Assembly: GCA_028282725.1 (NCBI GenBank)
Contig: JANQHF010000115.1
Span: forward strand, 1-64,000
Direction: 5' to 3'
Source of the DNA: Saprospiraceae bacterium
Lineage (GTDB): Bacteria; Bacteroidota; Bacteroidia; Chitinophagales; Saprospiraceae
Length of the DNA stretch: 64,000 nt
Below, piece by piece: positions 17,393-27,093 of this stretch. The position numbers were made by a program, and so were the translations under genes. Within the stretch, counting starts at the first letter, position 1; every line of letters starts with the position of its first letter. The notes under the pieces were generated by a model. That model had not been told where the DNA came from. It saw nothing but the letters and a program-made list of their open reading frames with translations, and made no database searches.

Positions 17393-18346
17393 TCAGGATA
17401 CCGGATGTCGATAAGCGGCAGAGTATCTTCCGGTCACATGATGTTCCAACTGCCGTTCAATATCGCCGAGCAGACTGCTGGCTCCGAATCGGAATAGCTC
17501 CTTATTGAGCCATTCATCACCCAATTCCTCCTTCATTAATATAAGCCAGAGTAATGCTTCCTTTGCCTTCCTGATCCCTCCTGCGGGTTTAAAACCGATT
17601 TTAAAATTCGTCAAGTCCTCATATTCACGGATGCATCTCGTCATGACCAGGCCCACAGGCAAGATGGCATTTACGCTTTCCTTCCCGGTACTCGTCTTGA
17701 TAAAATCCGAGCCTGCCATCATACACACCATACTGGCCTTGGCTACATTGGTGAGCGTGGATAATTCTCCGGTGGCAAGGATGGATTTCATATGTGCAGG
17801 TCCGCAGGCATCCCTGAAATCCTTTACTTCCCTATACAGTTTTCGCCAATTGGCATTGAGCACATAAGCCCGGCTGATCACAATATCGATTTCAGAAGCC
17901 CCGGCTTTCACGGAGGATTCAATTTCTTTCAATTTTTGCCGATGAGAAATTTGTCCGGCCGGAAATCCCGTAGAGACAGCTGCGACAGGTATATTGCTTC
18001 CACCGAGTTCTTCGATGGCAGTCTTGACGAGGTTATGATAGACGCATACGGCTCCCACGGTCAAACCAATATCCTCGACGCCCATGGCTGCAAGGATATC
18101 TCTTCTAACGGGGTTTTGAGCCTTGGCGCACAGTCTCCGTACATTCCCGGGAGTATCGTCTCCAGCCAATGTCGTCAGATCAATACACGAAACAGCGCGC
18201 AGGAGCCATGCAGCTTGCCAGTCCTTCTTAATGGATCTTCTCTTGGTCAGGGTGCTCGCCCTTCTCTCTACGGCACTTTTGTTGATCCTGGTCCATTTGA
18301 TCAGGTCAATATCAAGTGGAATTCCACCATTTCTTTTTACTGCCAT
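17393..18346 (-). CDS. deoC: Deoxyribose-phosphate aldolase DeoC (long, eukaryote-like type)
   Basis: DeoC cleaves 2-deoxyribose 5-phosphate into glyceraldehyde 3-phosphate and acetaldehyde. The 317-residue protein has SEIDIVISRAYVL with the catalytic Asp, KSILATGELSTLTNVAKA with a conserved Lys, and GSDFIKTSTGKESVNA, whose first Lys (about residue 218) forms the Schiff base. FKPAGGIRKAKEALLWLIL follows. Length and N-terminal extension fit the longer DERA type also found in animals. It is followed by the double aldehyde dehydrogenase gene 38 bp downstream. A TATCTTTG -7 box lies 32 bp upstream of the ATG. Confidence 0.92.
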   Translation of the reverse strand: MAVKRNGGIPLDIDLIKWTRINKSAVERRASTLTKRRSIKKDWQAAWLLRAVSCIDLTTLAGDDTPGNVRRLCAKAQNPVRRDILAAMGVEDIGLTVGAVCVYHNLVKTAIEELGGSNIPVAAVSTGFPAGQISHRQKLKEIESSVKAGASEIDIVISRAYVLNANWRKLYREVKDFRDACGPAHMKSILATGELSTLTNVAKASMVCMMAGSDFIKTSTGKESVNAILPVGLVMTRCIREYEDLTNFKIGFKPAGGIRKAKEALLWLILMKEELGDEWLNKELFRFGASSLLGDIERQLEHHVTGRYSAAYRHPVS

Positions 18347-18377
18347 GATTCAAATTTGACTTTATTGAATGATGGCT

Positions 18378-18385
18378 CAAAGATA
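18378..18385 (-). promoter_or_regulatory. Probable -7 promoter element of deoC operon
   Basis: Minus-strand TATCTTTG matches the Bacteroidota -7 consensus TAnnTTTG exactly. It ends 32 bases upstream of the deoC start codon, giving a leader of about 25 bases. No convincing -33 TTG is visible. Confidence 0.5.
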
Positions 18386-18483
18386 CTTCTTTGATTCCGC
18401 ATGAATTCGAAACAAAACATTTAACAAATTCCCTGAAGCAATCGATTCAACTTGTTTATCTTTCTCGGATCCATCACCTAAAT

Positions 18484-19821
18484 ATGAACAAAAGAACATT
18501 TATTCAATCCGCTTCGATCCTGGCCGCGGGAGCAGTAGTCACTCCATGGTCATCTTGTAAACAAAAACCTATGGATCCATTGAAAAATTGGGCCGGCAAC
18601 CTCGCTTATAGCACCGGAGATGTCCGGTATCCGGAAAGCCTGGATGAGATCGTTGACATCGTCAGGAGTTCCAGGAAAATAAAGTCTCTGGGTTCTCAAC
18701 ATAGCTTTAGTGCCATCGCAGACAGCGCGCACAGACAGATTTCAATGAAGAAGATCAATAGCGTTATCGAGCTGGATGAGCAACGCAATACCATAACTGT
18801 TGGTGCAGGGATCCGATATGGTGATTTCTGTGAATTTCTTGACGCACGAGGCTATGCCTTGCATAACCTTGCATCGCTTCCTCACATCTCTGTTGCCGGA
18901 GCTTGTGCTACAGCCACACACGGGTCAGGCAGGAAGAACGGAAGTCTTAGTACAGCTATTCGTGCTGTTGAGATCGTCAAAGCTAATGGCGATGTTGTAA
19001 CAATCGATGCCTTGGATCCTTCCTTCCCTGCGGTCACAGTAGCCTTGGGAGCTTTGGGTGTCATATCAAAAGTGACCCTGGAAGTCCTTCCGAATTTTCA
19101 AATGACGCAGGTGGTTTACCGCAATATGCCTGTCGATGAGCTCATGGAAAACTTTGAGGCCGTGATGTCCGGGGGATACAGCGTCAGCTTATTTACGGAT
19201 TGGCAGGATGGCAAGGTGAGTGAAGTGTGGATCAAGGAGGCTAATGAACAAGACAATACAACAGCTCCCAGTGAATATTATGGGGCCATCCTGGCTGAAA
19301 AGAATCTACATCCGATCGAAGACCATTCACCGGAAAATTGTACAGAACAAATGGGTAAATTGGGCACCTGGTATGAACGTCTGCCACATTTTAAAATGGG
19401 TTTTACGCCGAGCAGTGGAGAAGAGCTGCAATCCGAATATTTTGTGGCATTCGAACACGGAGCCGAAGCCATGGCTGCCATCGAAAAAATGAGAGAAGCC
19501 ATCTTTCCACATTTGTATATTTCGGAAGTGCGTTCGATTGCAGCTGACAACTACTGGATGAGCCCATTCTATGAGAAGGATTGCGTGGCCATCCATTTTA
19601 CCTGGAAACCCCATTGGCCCGAAGTTCAAAAACTATTGCCTGGTATCGAATCCGCATTGGCTCCTTTCGATGTGCTTCCTCACTGGGGAAAGTTGAATTC
19701 AATCGAACCTTCCATCCTGCAATCGAGAATCAAAAGACTGGCCGATTTCAAAGAATTGATGAGCGACTATGATCCGGAAGGCAAGTTCATGAACAAATAC
19801 CTCAAGCAGAAGCTGTTTTGA
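18484..19821 (+). CDS. FAD-linked oxidase of the alditol/aldonolactone oxidase family
   Basis: From the ATG at 18484 the protein has 445 residues and starts with a Tat-like or lipoprotein-like export signal (MNKRTFIQSASILAAGAVVTPWSSC). The PCMH-type FAD domain follows, with DVRYPESLDEIVDIVR, IKSLGSQHSFSAIADS (FAD-attachment His region), ITVGAGIRYGDFCEFLD and SVAGACATATHGSGRKNGSL. The C-terminal half ends with DVLPHWGKLNS and YDPEGKFMNKYL, matching D-arabinono-1,4-lactone/alditol oxidases. The actual sugar or polyol substrate is unknown. It is divergent from deoC. A near-consensus TATCTTTC at 18457-18464 could be its -7 box. Confidence 0.85.
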   Translation: MNKRTFIQSASILAAGAVVTPWSSCKQKPMDPLKNWAGNLAYSTGDVRYPESLDEIVDIVRSSRKIKSLGSQHSFSAIADSAHRQISMKKINSVIELDEQRNTITVGAGIRYGDFCEFLDARGYALHNLASLPHISVAGACATATHGSGRKNGSLSTAIRAVEIVKANGDVVTIDALDPSFPAVTVALGALGVISKVTLEVLPNFQMTQVVYRNMPVDELMENFEAVMSGGYSVSLFTDWQDGKVSEVWIKEANEQDNTTAPSEYYGAILAEKNLHPIEDHSPENCTEQMGKLGTWYERLPHFKMGFTPSSGEELQSEYFVAFEHGAEAMAAIEKMREAIFPHLYISEVRSIAADNYWMSPFYEKDCVAIHFTWKPHWPEVQKLLPGIESALAPFDVLPHWGKLNSIEPSILQSRIKRLADFKELMSDYDPEGKFMNKYLKQKLF

Positions 19822-19935
19822 GATTCAGGCAATGGAAAGGCCAAAGAATACACGTTTACAGATCAAGATGTAAAGTGTAGAGAAGCCGGATCGTCAATAA
19901 ATTCATATTAAGGATTTATATAATCCATAGAGGTG

Positions 19936-19943
19936 TATATTTG
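19936..19943 (+). promoter_or_regulatory. Probable -7 promoter element of DUF1599 operon
   Basis: TATATTTG matches the TAnnTTTG consensus and lies 13 bases before the TTG at 19957 and 25 bases before an in-frame GTG at 19969. The short distance to 19957 argues slightly for the GTG start. Confidence 0.5.
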
Positions 19944-19956
19944 CACACTAATTTGA

Positions 19957-20517
19957 TTGTATACAGACGTGACCACTCGGGAATCATTCGACAAATACCT
20001 GTCACATTGCAGAGATATATTCCTCAAAAAGAATGAAGACTATGGCACTTCATGGCGGGTCTTGCGACCAGAATCTCTGACCGATCAGATCCTTATCAAA
20101 ATTTCCCGGCTGAGATCCGTTGATGAAAAAGGCGAACAAAAGGTTAATGATCCCCTCGACGGAGAATTTTTTGGCCTGATCAACTATTCTATTATGGCGT
20201 TGATTCAGATGAATATGGGTACTGAGGCAGGGCCTGAAATGTCTTTGGATAACCTGAAAAGAGAATATGATGGTCAGGTCCAAAAGGCAAGGGCATTGCT
20301 CGTCCAAAAAAATCACGACTACGGGGAAGCATGGAAGATGATGAGACTATCGAGTATTATAGACATCATCCTGATGAAGGTCCACCGGATCAAGAGCATC
20401 GAGGAGAAAAACGGGGTGACTCTTATTTCCGAGGGTATTGATGCAAATTACCTGGATATTATCAACTACTGCATATTCGGCCTGGTCAAATTAGAAGAAC
20501 AAAATGTAGAAGAATGA
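19957..20517 (+). CDS. DUF1599 domain protein
   Basis: This 186-residue protein consists of two similar halves. Each has a motif 'K..DYG.(S/A)W..(L/M)R..S..D.ILIK..R..S.(D/E)E' (about residues 25-58 and 114-148) followed by LI.Y...AL or IINYCIFGLV. This internal duplication is the DUF1599 (nucleotide modification associated) pattern seen in Bacteroidota. Some relatives are associated with nucleotide or DNA-base metabolism, but no reaction is established. Start is TTG at 19957 or GTG at 19969. The stop overlaps the next ATG (ATGA), so the two are coupled. Confidence 0.85.
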   Translation: MYTDVTTRESFDKYLSHCRDIFLKKNEDYGTSWRVLRPESLTDQILIKISRLRSVDEKGEQKVNDPLDGEFFGLINYSIMALIQMNMGTEAGPEMSLDNLKREYDGQVQKARALLVQKNHDYGEAWKMMRLSSIIDIILMKVHRIKSIEEKNGVTLISEGIDANYLDIINYCIFGLVKLEEQNVEE

Positions 20518-21995
20518 CATTAAGCACTCTTTTGTTTTATGTGGCAATCGCCGCCGTTATTTTGACGTTGCTGGTATACTTTGTCTTCAAAAAAAAGGAT
20601 TCGTGGGTCATGTCTTTTCTCCAGAATTACTGTGGGGCATTATTCGTATTCTCGGGATGGGTAAAGGCGGTTGATCCGTTGGGTACTGCATACAAAATGG
20701 AGCAGTACTTTGATCAATTTGAATCTGTTTTTGCAGCGACCTGGTTTGGTTTCCTGGCTCCAATATTCCCCATCCTGTCCACCTATGCAGTGGGATTTTC
20801 TGTTTTTATGATCATTTTCGAAATCGTCTTGGGAATCATGCTGATTATGGGACATAAACCCAAATTCACAGCATGGGCATTCCTGCTCCTCGTTCTCTTT
20901 TTTACCTTTCTTACGGGCTTTACATTTCTCACGGGGTATGTCCCTGGTGAAGTCAACTTCTTTGATATTGGCAACTGGGCTGCCTATGACAAGAACAACA
21001 TGAAGGTGACCGATTGTGGTTGTTTTGGAGACTTTATCAAGTTGGAACCCAAGGTGTCATTTTTGAAGGATATAGTTCTTCTTGTTCCTGGTTTTATTTT
21101 CCTTTTTGGTTGGAAGAGGATGCACACATTGTTTTCCAGGACGGTGCGAAATGTGCTCACCTCTTTGATCACACTGGGTTTGTTGTATTACTGTGCAAGC
21201 AATTTCATGTGGGATATTCCTCATAAGGACTTCAGACCTTTCAAGAAAGGAAGGGATATTGCAGAGCAAAAAAGACTGGAGGATGAAGCCATGGCCAATA
21301 TTCAAATTCTGGCGTACGAGGTTGAAAACAAGTCAACCGGTGAGAAAAAAACCATTCCGTATGAAGAATACCTGAAGACGTTTCAGCAATATCCATCGGA
21401 GAAATGGAATCTGGAACAGGTATATTCCGAGCCTGTCATGACAACGACCAAGATCGCTGAATTCGATGTGATGGACAACGATGGATATTCCATGAATGAA
21501 GACATCCTGAATTCAGAAGGTCCTTTGATCTTTATAATAGCGCATAAGCTGTATGGGGACGGAAGCCCGAGTACACGTATTGCGAGGGATACATTTTATA
21601 CCGTCGATACGATTTTCCAAAGAGATGGTTCGGTAAAACTGGAGCGTTCCATTTCGCGCATCGATGAAAGAACGGAATCTTATATCGACTACCAGTGGAA
21701 GGATTATTATACAAAGAGATATACCGAGGTGGTGCTGCCTTTTATTCAGAAGGCAAGAGCTGAAAATATTCCGGTAATTGCCGCAATCGGAGGTGCCGAT
21801 TATGAACAAATCCTGGATTTAAAGGAAGACCTGGACATGGATATTTCCTATGGTATGGCGGACGATATCCTGCTTAAGACCATCGTCCGGTCCAATCCCG
21901 GTGTAGTATTAATGGATAGGGGTAAACTTGTAGATAAGTGGCACTATAAAAAATTACCATCATTTGAAGATGTCAAAGCTTCTTATTTACAATAG
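20514..21995 (+). CDS. BT_3928-family DoxX/MauE-like membrane protein
   Basis: The 493-residue protein has an N-terminal membrane domain of several helices (about 5-26, 45-60, 80-105, 112-135) with 'FSGWVKAVDPLGTAYKMEQYFDQFE', typical of the DoxX/MauE-like BT_3928 family. It also has a conserved Cys pair in VTDCGCFGDFIKLEP (about residue 165). A soluble C-terminal part of about 250 residues contains GPLIFIIAHKLYGD and a TlpA-like layout. Adjacent DUF1599 is its usual partner. A role in redox or electron-carrier handling in the envelope is inferred from the MauE-like Cys motif and is not proven. Confidence 0.8.
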   Translation: MTLSTLLFYVAIAAVILTLLVYFVFKKKDSWVMSFLQNYCGALFVFSGWVKAVDPLGTAYKMEQYFDQFESVFAATWFGFLAPIFPILSTYAVGFSVFMIIFEIVLGIMLIMGHKPKFTAWAFLLLVLFFTFLTGFTFLTGYVPGEVNFFDIGNWAAYDKNNMKVTDCGCFGDFIKLEPKVSFLKDIVLLVPGFIFLFGWKRMHTLFSRTVRNVLTSLITLGLLYYCASNFMWDIPHKDFRPFKKGRDIAEQKRLEDEAMANIQILAYEVENKSTGEKKTIPYEEYLKTFQQYPSEKWNLEQVYSEPVMTTTKIAEFDVMDNDGYSMNEDILNSEGPLIFIIAHKLYGDGSPSTRIARDTFYTVDTIFQRDGSVKLERSISRIDERTESYIDYQWKDYYTKRYTEVVLPFIQKARAENIPVIAAIGGADYEQILDLKEDLDMDISYGMADDILLKTIVRSNPGVVLMDRGKLVDKWHYKKLPSFEDVKASYLQ

Positions 21996-22013
21996 ATAAG
22001 TGGTAAAATATTA

Positions 22014-22021
22014 TACCTTTG
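22014..22021 (+). promoter_or_regulatory. Probable -7 promoter element of nusB
   Basis: TACCTTTG fits TAnnTTTG exactly, 28 bases before the nusB ATG, in a very AT-rich intergenic stretch of 54 bp. No clear -33 TTG is present. Confidence 0.55.
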
Positions 22022-22049
22022 TTATATATATAGATTTTTAAATATATAG

Positions 22050-22985
22050 ATGTTAAGTAGAAGGAGCGTACGCATAAAAGCGATGCAGTTGCTCTTCTCT
22101 GTCAATAGGGATCAGCAATTAGAAATTGACGAGGCTAAGAAGAGGTACTGGGCATCTATTGAGGACACCTACCGGCTATTCATTCTCAATCTTCTTGTAC
22201 TGATCAAAGTGACCAAAACGGCCCAGGCCGATCAGAAAAAGCGAAGTGCAAAGCGTCTTCCTTCAGAGTCAGACAAGATTTTCACGGATAAAGTGTACAA
22301 CAATTCCCTGATCAAAAATCTGGAGCAAAACAAGATCCTGAAAAAAAAGGTCGGAGAACTGGATTACGAGGAAAGTGTCAATGGGGAGTACTGCGAAAAG
22401 ATCTATTACGAATTTTCAAAGTCAGAAGCGTACGAATCATATATATCCAAAGATTCAGCACGGAAAGATCATCTCGACATTTTACTGGAATTATACCGAT
22501 TTTGCCGTCAGCATGATTTCTTCAATGAAATCATGGAGGACCATTACGGGACCTGGCAGGATGACAAGAGCGTTGTGATCGGATCTGTGAAAAAAACACT
22601 GAAACGGCTGCCTGAAATGGAAGATGAATTTCTCAATGAATATTTTCCTTCAGACGAGACGGTCAACGAGTTCGGATTCCAACTTTTTGAAAAAACCTTG
22701 ACCGAAGATCATTCTCTTTTAGAACACATCGAACCCACGCTTAAAAATTGGGACAGCGAGCGGCTTGCCATCATCGATATGATCCTTTTAAAAATGGCCA
22801 TTTCCGAATTCCTGTTCTTTGAGAGTATCCCCACCAAGGTGACGGTGAATGAATACGTGGATATCGCAAAAAATTATAGCACTGCCAAAAGCAAAGATTT
22901 CATCAATGGAGTTCTGGACAGGATCATGAAGGATCTGCTCGAACAAGGATTGGTTAAAAAGTCCGGGAGGGGATTGGTCGAGTAG
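22050..22985 (+). CDS. nusB: Transcription antitermination factor NusB
   Basis: NusB binds boxA RNA with NusE (S10) to promote rRNA transcription. The 311-residue protein starts [19 protein letters not shown], has a long charged middle and ends with the conserved C-terminal NusB helices: [56 protein letters not shown] in pieces (about residues 230-290). It is about twice the length of the E. coli protein because of a central insertion, which is normal for Bacteroidota. It begins 28 bp after a good -7 box, and guaA follows after a single base. Confidence 0.9.
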   Translation: MLSRRSVRIKAMQLLFSVNRDQQLEIDEAKKRYWASIEDTYRLFILNLLVLIKVTKTAQADQKKRSAKRLPSESDKIFTDKVYNNSLIKNLEQNKILKKKVGELDYEESVNGEYCEKIYYEFSKSEAYESYISKDSARKDHLDILLELYRFCRQHDFFNEIMEDHYGTWQDDKSVVIGSVKKTLKRLPEMEDEFLNEYFPSDETVNEFGFQLFEKTLTEDHSLLEHIEPTLKNWDSERLAIIDMILLKMAISEFLFFESIPTKVTVNEYVDIAKNYSTAKSKDFINGVLDRIMKDLLEQGLVKKSGRGLVE

Positions 22986-22986
22986 T

Positions 22987-24528
22987 ATGATACATGAATC
23001 CGGCATAGTACATATCCTTGATTTTGGTTCTCAATATACCCAACTCATAGCACGGCGAATTCGCGAACTGAATATATTTTGCGAGATCCGTCCTTATAAC
23101 ACGGATCCTGGTTCCCTGAAAAATCCAAAAGCCATCGTGCTTTCGGGAAGTCCTAGTTCTGTCAATGGTGAATGTCGTCTGGACGTGGATATCAAGGCTC
23201 TTGCGAAATTGGCACCGGTCCTGGGAATTTGCTACGGAGCCCAATATATTGCCGATATCTACGGTGGACATGTGGCGAAGGCCGAAAAAAGAGAGTACGG
23301 CAAGGCCTGGATCCATGCTACAAAGGAGAGTCCCCTCTTTCACGGGGTTTCCTCTTCGAGCCAGGTCTGGATGTCTCATGCAGATACCATCCTTATACTG
23401 CCCGATGAATTCGAAATCATTGGCAACACGGATTCCATACCCATTGGTGCGTTCACCTATACACGGGAAACGCATCCCATATATGGTATTCAGTTTCATC
23501 CTGAGGTAACACATTCACTTGAGGGAAGTACGATATTGAAGAATTTTCTCGTTGATATATGCGGTTGCACACAGGACTGGACCCCGGATTCATTTATCGA
23601 GGAAACGATAGACGAAATAAGAGAAACAGTAGGGGACCAGAAAGTATTGCTTGGCATATCCGGTGGAGTGGATTCCACCGTTGCTGCCATGCTCATTCAC
23701 AGGGCCATTGGAGATCAACTCACTTCTTTTTTCATCAACAATGGAGTCCTGCGTAAGAATGAATATTCTGAAGTGCTGACCAACTACAAAAATCTTGGGT
23801 TGAATGTCAATGGTATAAATGCCAGTGATCAGTTCCTCGATGGCCTGGAAGGAATTTCCGATCCTGAGCAGAAACGAAAGATCATTGGCAAGACGTTTAT
23901 CGATGTATTCCTTGCAGAGGCAAATAAATTGGCGGATATCCAATGGTTAGCCCAAGGAACGATTTACCCCGATGTTATCGAATCGGTCAGTGTCAATGGA
24001 CCTTCTGCTACCATCAAGTCGCATCACAATGTGGGAGGCTTGCCGGACTATCTCCATTTAAAGTTGCTCGAACCCTTGCGGATGCTGTTTAAGGATGAGG
24101 TCAGGAAGGTGGGGTTTGCGCTGGGATTGCCTTCCCGTTTTGTGGAAAGACACCCATTTCCGGGACCTGGTTTAGCCATTAGGGTGTTGGGAGAAATATC
24201 AAGGGAAAAGGTGAAATTGTGCCAGGAGGCAGATTATATCTACCTCTCCCTGTTGAAAAAGCATGGTTGGTATGACCGGATTTGGCAAGCCGGAGCCATC
24301 CTGTTGCCTGTTAGAAGTGTCGGAGTCATGGGAGATGAAAGAACTTATGAGTATACTTGTGCACTAAGAGCTGTAAATTCCAAGGATGGAATGACTGCCG
24401 AATGGACAGTTATTCCTTACGAACTGCTTGCCGAAATATCAAACGAAATAATAAATTCAGTAAAAGGGATAAACCGGGTCGTTTATGATATCAGTACCAA
24501 ACCTCCGGCAACTATTGAATGGGAATAA
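22987..24528 (+). CDS. guaA: GMP synthase (glutamine-hydrolysing)
   Basis: GuaA converts XMP to GMP using glutamine and ATP. The 513-residue protein has a class I amidotransferase domain ([29 protein letters not shown] with the catalytic Cys at about residue 80, and [11 protein letters not shown]). The ATP-pyrophosphatase P-loop [16 protein letters not shown] comes next (about 219-234), then the dimerisation domain with [15 protein letters not shown]. All expected motifs are intact. It shares a transcript with nusB, and its 3' end overlaps the next lipoprotein gene by 44 bp if that gene starts at 24485. Confidence 0.96.
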   Translation: MIHESGIVHILDFGSQYTQLIARRIRELNIFCEIRPYNTDPGSLKNPKAIVLSGSPSSVNGECRLDVDIKALAKLAPVLGICYGAQYIADIYGGHVAKAEKREYGKAWIHATKESPLFHGVSSSSQVWMSHADTILILPDEFEIIGNTDSIPIGAFTYTRETHPIYGIQFHPEVTHSLEGSTILKNFLVDICGCTQDWTPDSFIEETIDEIRETVGDQKVLLGISGGVDSTVAAMLIHRAIGDQLTSFFINNGVLRKNEYSEVLTNYKNLGLNVNGINASDQFLDGLEGISDPEQKRKIIGKTFIDVFLAEANKLADIQWLAQGTIYPDVIESVSVNGPSATIKSHHNVGGLPDYLHLKLLEPLRMLFKDEVRKVGFALGLPSRFVERHPFPGPGLAIRVLGEISREKVKLCQEADYIYLSLLKKHGWYDRIWQAGAILLPVRSVGVMGDERTYEYTCALRAVNSKDGMTAEWTVIPYELLAEISNEIINSVKGINRVVYDISTKPPATIEWE

Positions 24529-25858
24529 GCAGCTGTTGATTATAGTAAGCTGCAGCATGATCCTTGGTTGTGCTACTACTACTCCGGTCGCCTCAGACTG
24601 CGAATTACTGGATAAGAATGAAAACACCCAACCGGTAGAGGTCATAGAAAAGATAGAGGTAGATACCATTTCATGGACCTTTACATCGGAAGAGGAAGAA
24701 CCGCCCATCAGCGCAGAAACAAAGGTTGCGGCCTATTCTCTTGAGAAAGTAAATAAGGAATACTACAGGATTGCATTGCTCTTGCCTATGCGAATCGAGC
24801 AGGTCATTCCTACGATGGATGTGAACAACAAAAAGTTTGCAGATTTCTATGCGGGTTTGAAATTGGCTGCACGGGAATCTTCTGATGTCAGGGCTCATAT
24901 CAAGGTGTATTATACAAACAGGAGTGAAGCCCGGGTCAATGAAATCATCAGGGATATGAATATGGATCTGCCAGATGTGATCATTGGTCCCTATGAGACA
25001 AAATTGATTTCTCGTCTGGCTGATTTTGCTCTTGAAAACAGGGTGCCTTTGATCAGTCCATGGAAGTCAAATACAAGCATTACTGATGACAACTTGTTTT
25101 ACCTGCAAATGAGGCCCGGTATCGAGCACTACTATCAGCGAATCGTCGACCATGTGAACTATAATTTTGACAGGGCAGAAGTGGCAATTCTGCAGAGACC
25201 TGGCGGCGTCGACCAGGCAAAAACCTCATTGGTGGAAAAGATCAACCAGGAATTGTCCACCCTGCCGGTTGTTCAACCATATTCTGTGATTGATGTCGAA
25301 CTCGATTCGTTGATGGACGCTGAAGCCAACGTATTTGATACGCTGCTGCAACAGGAATATAAAGCATTCATCCTGCCTCATTTCTCATCGAGAGATGAAT
25401 CCTTCGTGTATTCCTGTCTGAGAAAGATGTACGGAGAAAAGAACGAGCGCGATTTGTTTGTTTATACCATGCCTATAGCGCTCAACTCTGATCGCGTTGA
25501 TATCAATATTCTCAAAAATCTCGACATTCGGGCGGCAGAATTCAGGTTTCCGGATCCACAGGACAGTGATGTTATCAAATTCAAAGAGCGCTTTCACAAT
25601 CGATACGGTTGGTTGCCAAGCGAGGATTCCTATTATGGGTATGACTTAATGGCCTTCGTCCTGTACGGATTAAAAAATCACGGGCAATATTTTCATTATT
25701 TTATGAAAGATGAAGATCTCGATCTTATGCAGATGAAGGTCAACGTGGGTCTTTACTACAAGGATTCGGAAGAAGAACAGCCGGATTTTCTGGTCAACCG
25801 GCATTTGTACATCATCGAATACGAAAAGGACCATTTTGTCATCAATGATATCCGGTAA
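24485..25858 (+). CDS. Lipoprotein with periplasmic-binding (type 1) fold, LpoA/ABC-substrate-binding-like
   Basis: The 457-residue protein has a lipoprotein signal ([13 protein letters not shown], Cys near residue 29) and then an acidic linker. A type 1 periplasmic-binding domain follows: [72 protein letters not shown], and [18 protein letters not shown]. Relatives are annotated as amino-acid ABC binding proteins or penicillin-binding-protein activators. The lack of a nearby transporter favours an envelope-assembly role, but this is inference. The ATG at 24485 overlaps guaA; a TTG at 24515 would also keep the signal. The stop overlaps the next ATG (TAATG). Confidence 0.75.
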   Translation: MISVPNLRQLLNGNKQLLIIVSCSMILGCATTTPVASDCELLDKNENTQPVEVIEKIEVDTISWTFTSEEEEPPISAETKVAAYSLEKVNKEYYRIALLLPMRIEQVIPTMDVNNKKFADFYAGLKLAARESSDVRAHIKVYYTNRSEARVNEIIRDMNMDLPDVIIGPYETKLISRLADFALENRVPLISPWKSNTSITDDNLFYLQMRPGIEHYYQRIVDHVNYNFDRAEVAILQRPGGVDQAKTSLVEKINQELSTLPVVQPYSVIDVELDSLMDAEANVFDTLLQQEYKAFILPHFSSRDESFVYSCLRKMYGEKNERDLFVYTMPIALNSDRVDINILKNLDIRAAEFRFPDPQDSDVIKFKERFHNRYGWLPSEDSYYGYDLMAFVLYGLKNHGQYFHYFMKDEDLDLMQMKVNVGLYYKDSEEEQPDFLVNRHLYIIEYEKDHFVINDIR

Positions 25859-26481
25859 TGGGTATTTTACCCAAGCGTTTGGAGCGATTCAAATCGGTCA
25901 TCTCCAGGCGTCAGTTGGATCTGACGGTCATCCTGGAAAATGTTCATGATCCTCATAATATCGGGGCGGTTTTAAGGACATGTGATTCAGTGGGTATTGC
26001 CGAAATATTTGTGGTGTACACAGATCCCCGCCTCCGGGAACGGGGCATAGAGGTCGGGCATAAGAGCTCTTCCGGTACGAGGCAGTGGATCGATATCAAT
26101 TACTTCGAATCGTTAAGTGATTGTTTTGGACAAGTACGGAGCCACTACGAGAGGATCTATTGTACCCGGTTAGATGAGCAGGCAGTTTCATTGTATGATC
26201 TCGACCTGACACATTCCTGTGCCCTGCTATTTGGAAACGAACACGATGGTGTTACCACAGAAGCCAGTCAATTGGTGGATGCTAACTTTGTGATTCCACA
26301 GGTCGGTTTTGTTAACAGCCTGAATATCTCAGTGGCCTGTGCGGTAAGTCTGTATGAAGCATTTCGCCAACGTAAAGACATGGGATTATATGATATGGAG
26401 TTTGGCAAGAGGGAAACAGATCATTCAATGATGGATAAATTCACGGACATCCATAGATCCAAAAAGTTGAAAGGGAAGTAA
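25858..26481 (+). CDS. SpoU/TrmH-family RNA 2'-O-methyltransferase
   Basis: This 207-residue SPOUT methyltransferase has motif 1 LENVHDPHNIGAVLRTCDSVGI (about 22-43) with the conserved Asn and Arg, motif 2 LLFGNEHDGVT (about 122-132) and motif 3 IPQVGFVNSLNISVACAVSLYEAFRQR (about 144-170). The size and the 'GV' before the DANFVIP segment fit TrmH (tRNA Gm18) rather than RlmB, which has an extra N-terminal domain. The ATG overlaps the upstream stop codon, so it is co-translated with the lipoprotein gene. Confidence 0.88.
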   Translation: MGILPKRLERFKSVISRRQLDLTVILENVHDPHNIGAVLRTCDSVGIAEIFVVYTDPRLRERGIEVGHKSSSGTRQWIDINYFESLSDCFGQVRSHYERIYCTRLDEQAVSLYDLDLTHSCALLFGNEHDGVTTEASQLVDANFVIPQVGFVNSLNISVACAVSLYEAFRQRKDMGLYDMEFGKRETDHSMMDKFTDIHRSKKLKGK

Positions 26482-26589
26482 TAACTATCCAAAGAAACAT
26501 CAGATGATACCTGCCTTGAATTGTGACAATTTATTGTAGGTGAATATTTCATAAAGTAAATGCGAGCATGGTATTCATAGTGGCTGTTC

Positions 26590-27026
26590 TTGATCATAAC
26601 CCTTGCCTTTTTAACAAGAAAGGGCGTTCAATATGTGGAGCTTCGATCACTGCAAACGGAAGGATTTCAATTATTTGACATCGAAGCAGGAGATCGCGAA
26701 GTGAGGTCGATGAGGCTTGGTGCAAATTTATCTCTTCCCACCTTGCTCTTCATACACGGAGGGACAGGATATCCTGATATGATGTTTTCTCACTGTTATG
26801 ACAAGCCATTACTTTCTGATTTTAATATTGTCCGGTATGACCAGAGTGGTTCGGGACTATCAAAAGGTCCGGATATTGTTCTGTCTGAATTGACCATGGA
26901 ATACTTAGAAATTATTGAGGCCTGACAAAGGAATTCATTTTATTTGAAAAGTCTGGTCATGTGCCCAACTATAAGGAGCCGGTCAAATTTCATAATACCT
27001 CACGCTCCATTACAGTGCAACTCTGA
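26590..27026 (+). pseudogene. Alpha/beta hydrolase relic with large internal deletion
   Basis: An open stretch from 26590 to 26925 encodes the front of an alpha/beta hydrolase: LFIHGGTGYPD (oxyanion loop) and NIVRYDQSGSGLSKGP, typical of the proline iminopeptidase-like group. It ends soon after at LTMEYLEIIEA. In another frame, 26931-27026 encodes EFILFEKSGHVPNYKEPVKF, the C-terminal catalytic-His segment of the same fold. The nucleophile elbow and lid, roughly 150-180 residues by comparison with the family, are missing. This is the scar of an internal deletion with a frame change, so no active product is expected. Confidence 0.7.
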
Positions 27027-27093
27027 ATTGATTATTTGCTGTTCTAAATGCAGTGTTGCGAAAAAGACCAATTGGTTCGGTGTCCGGGGATTC

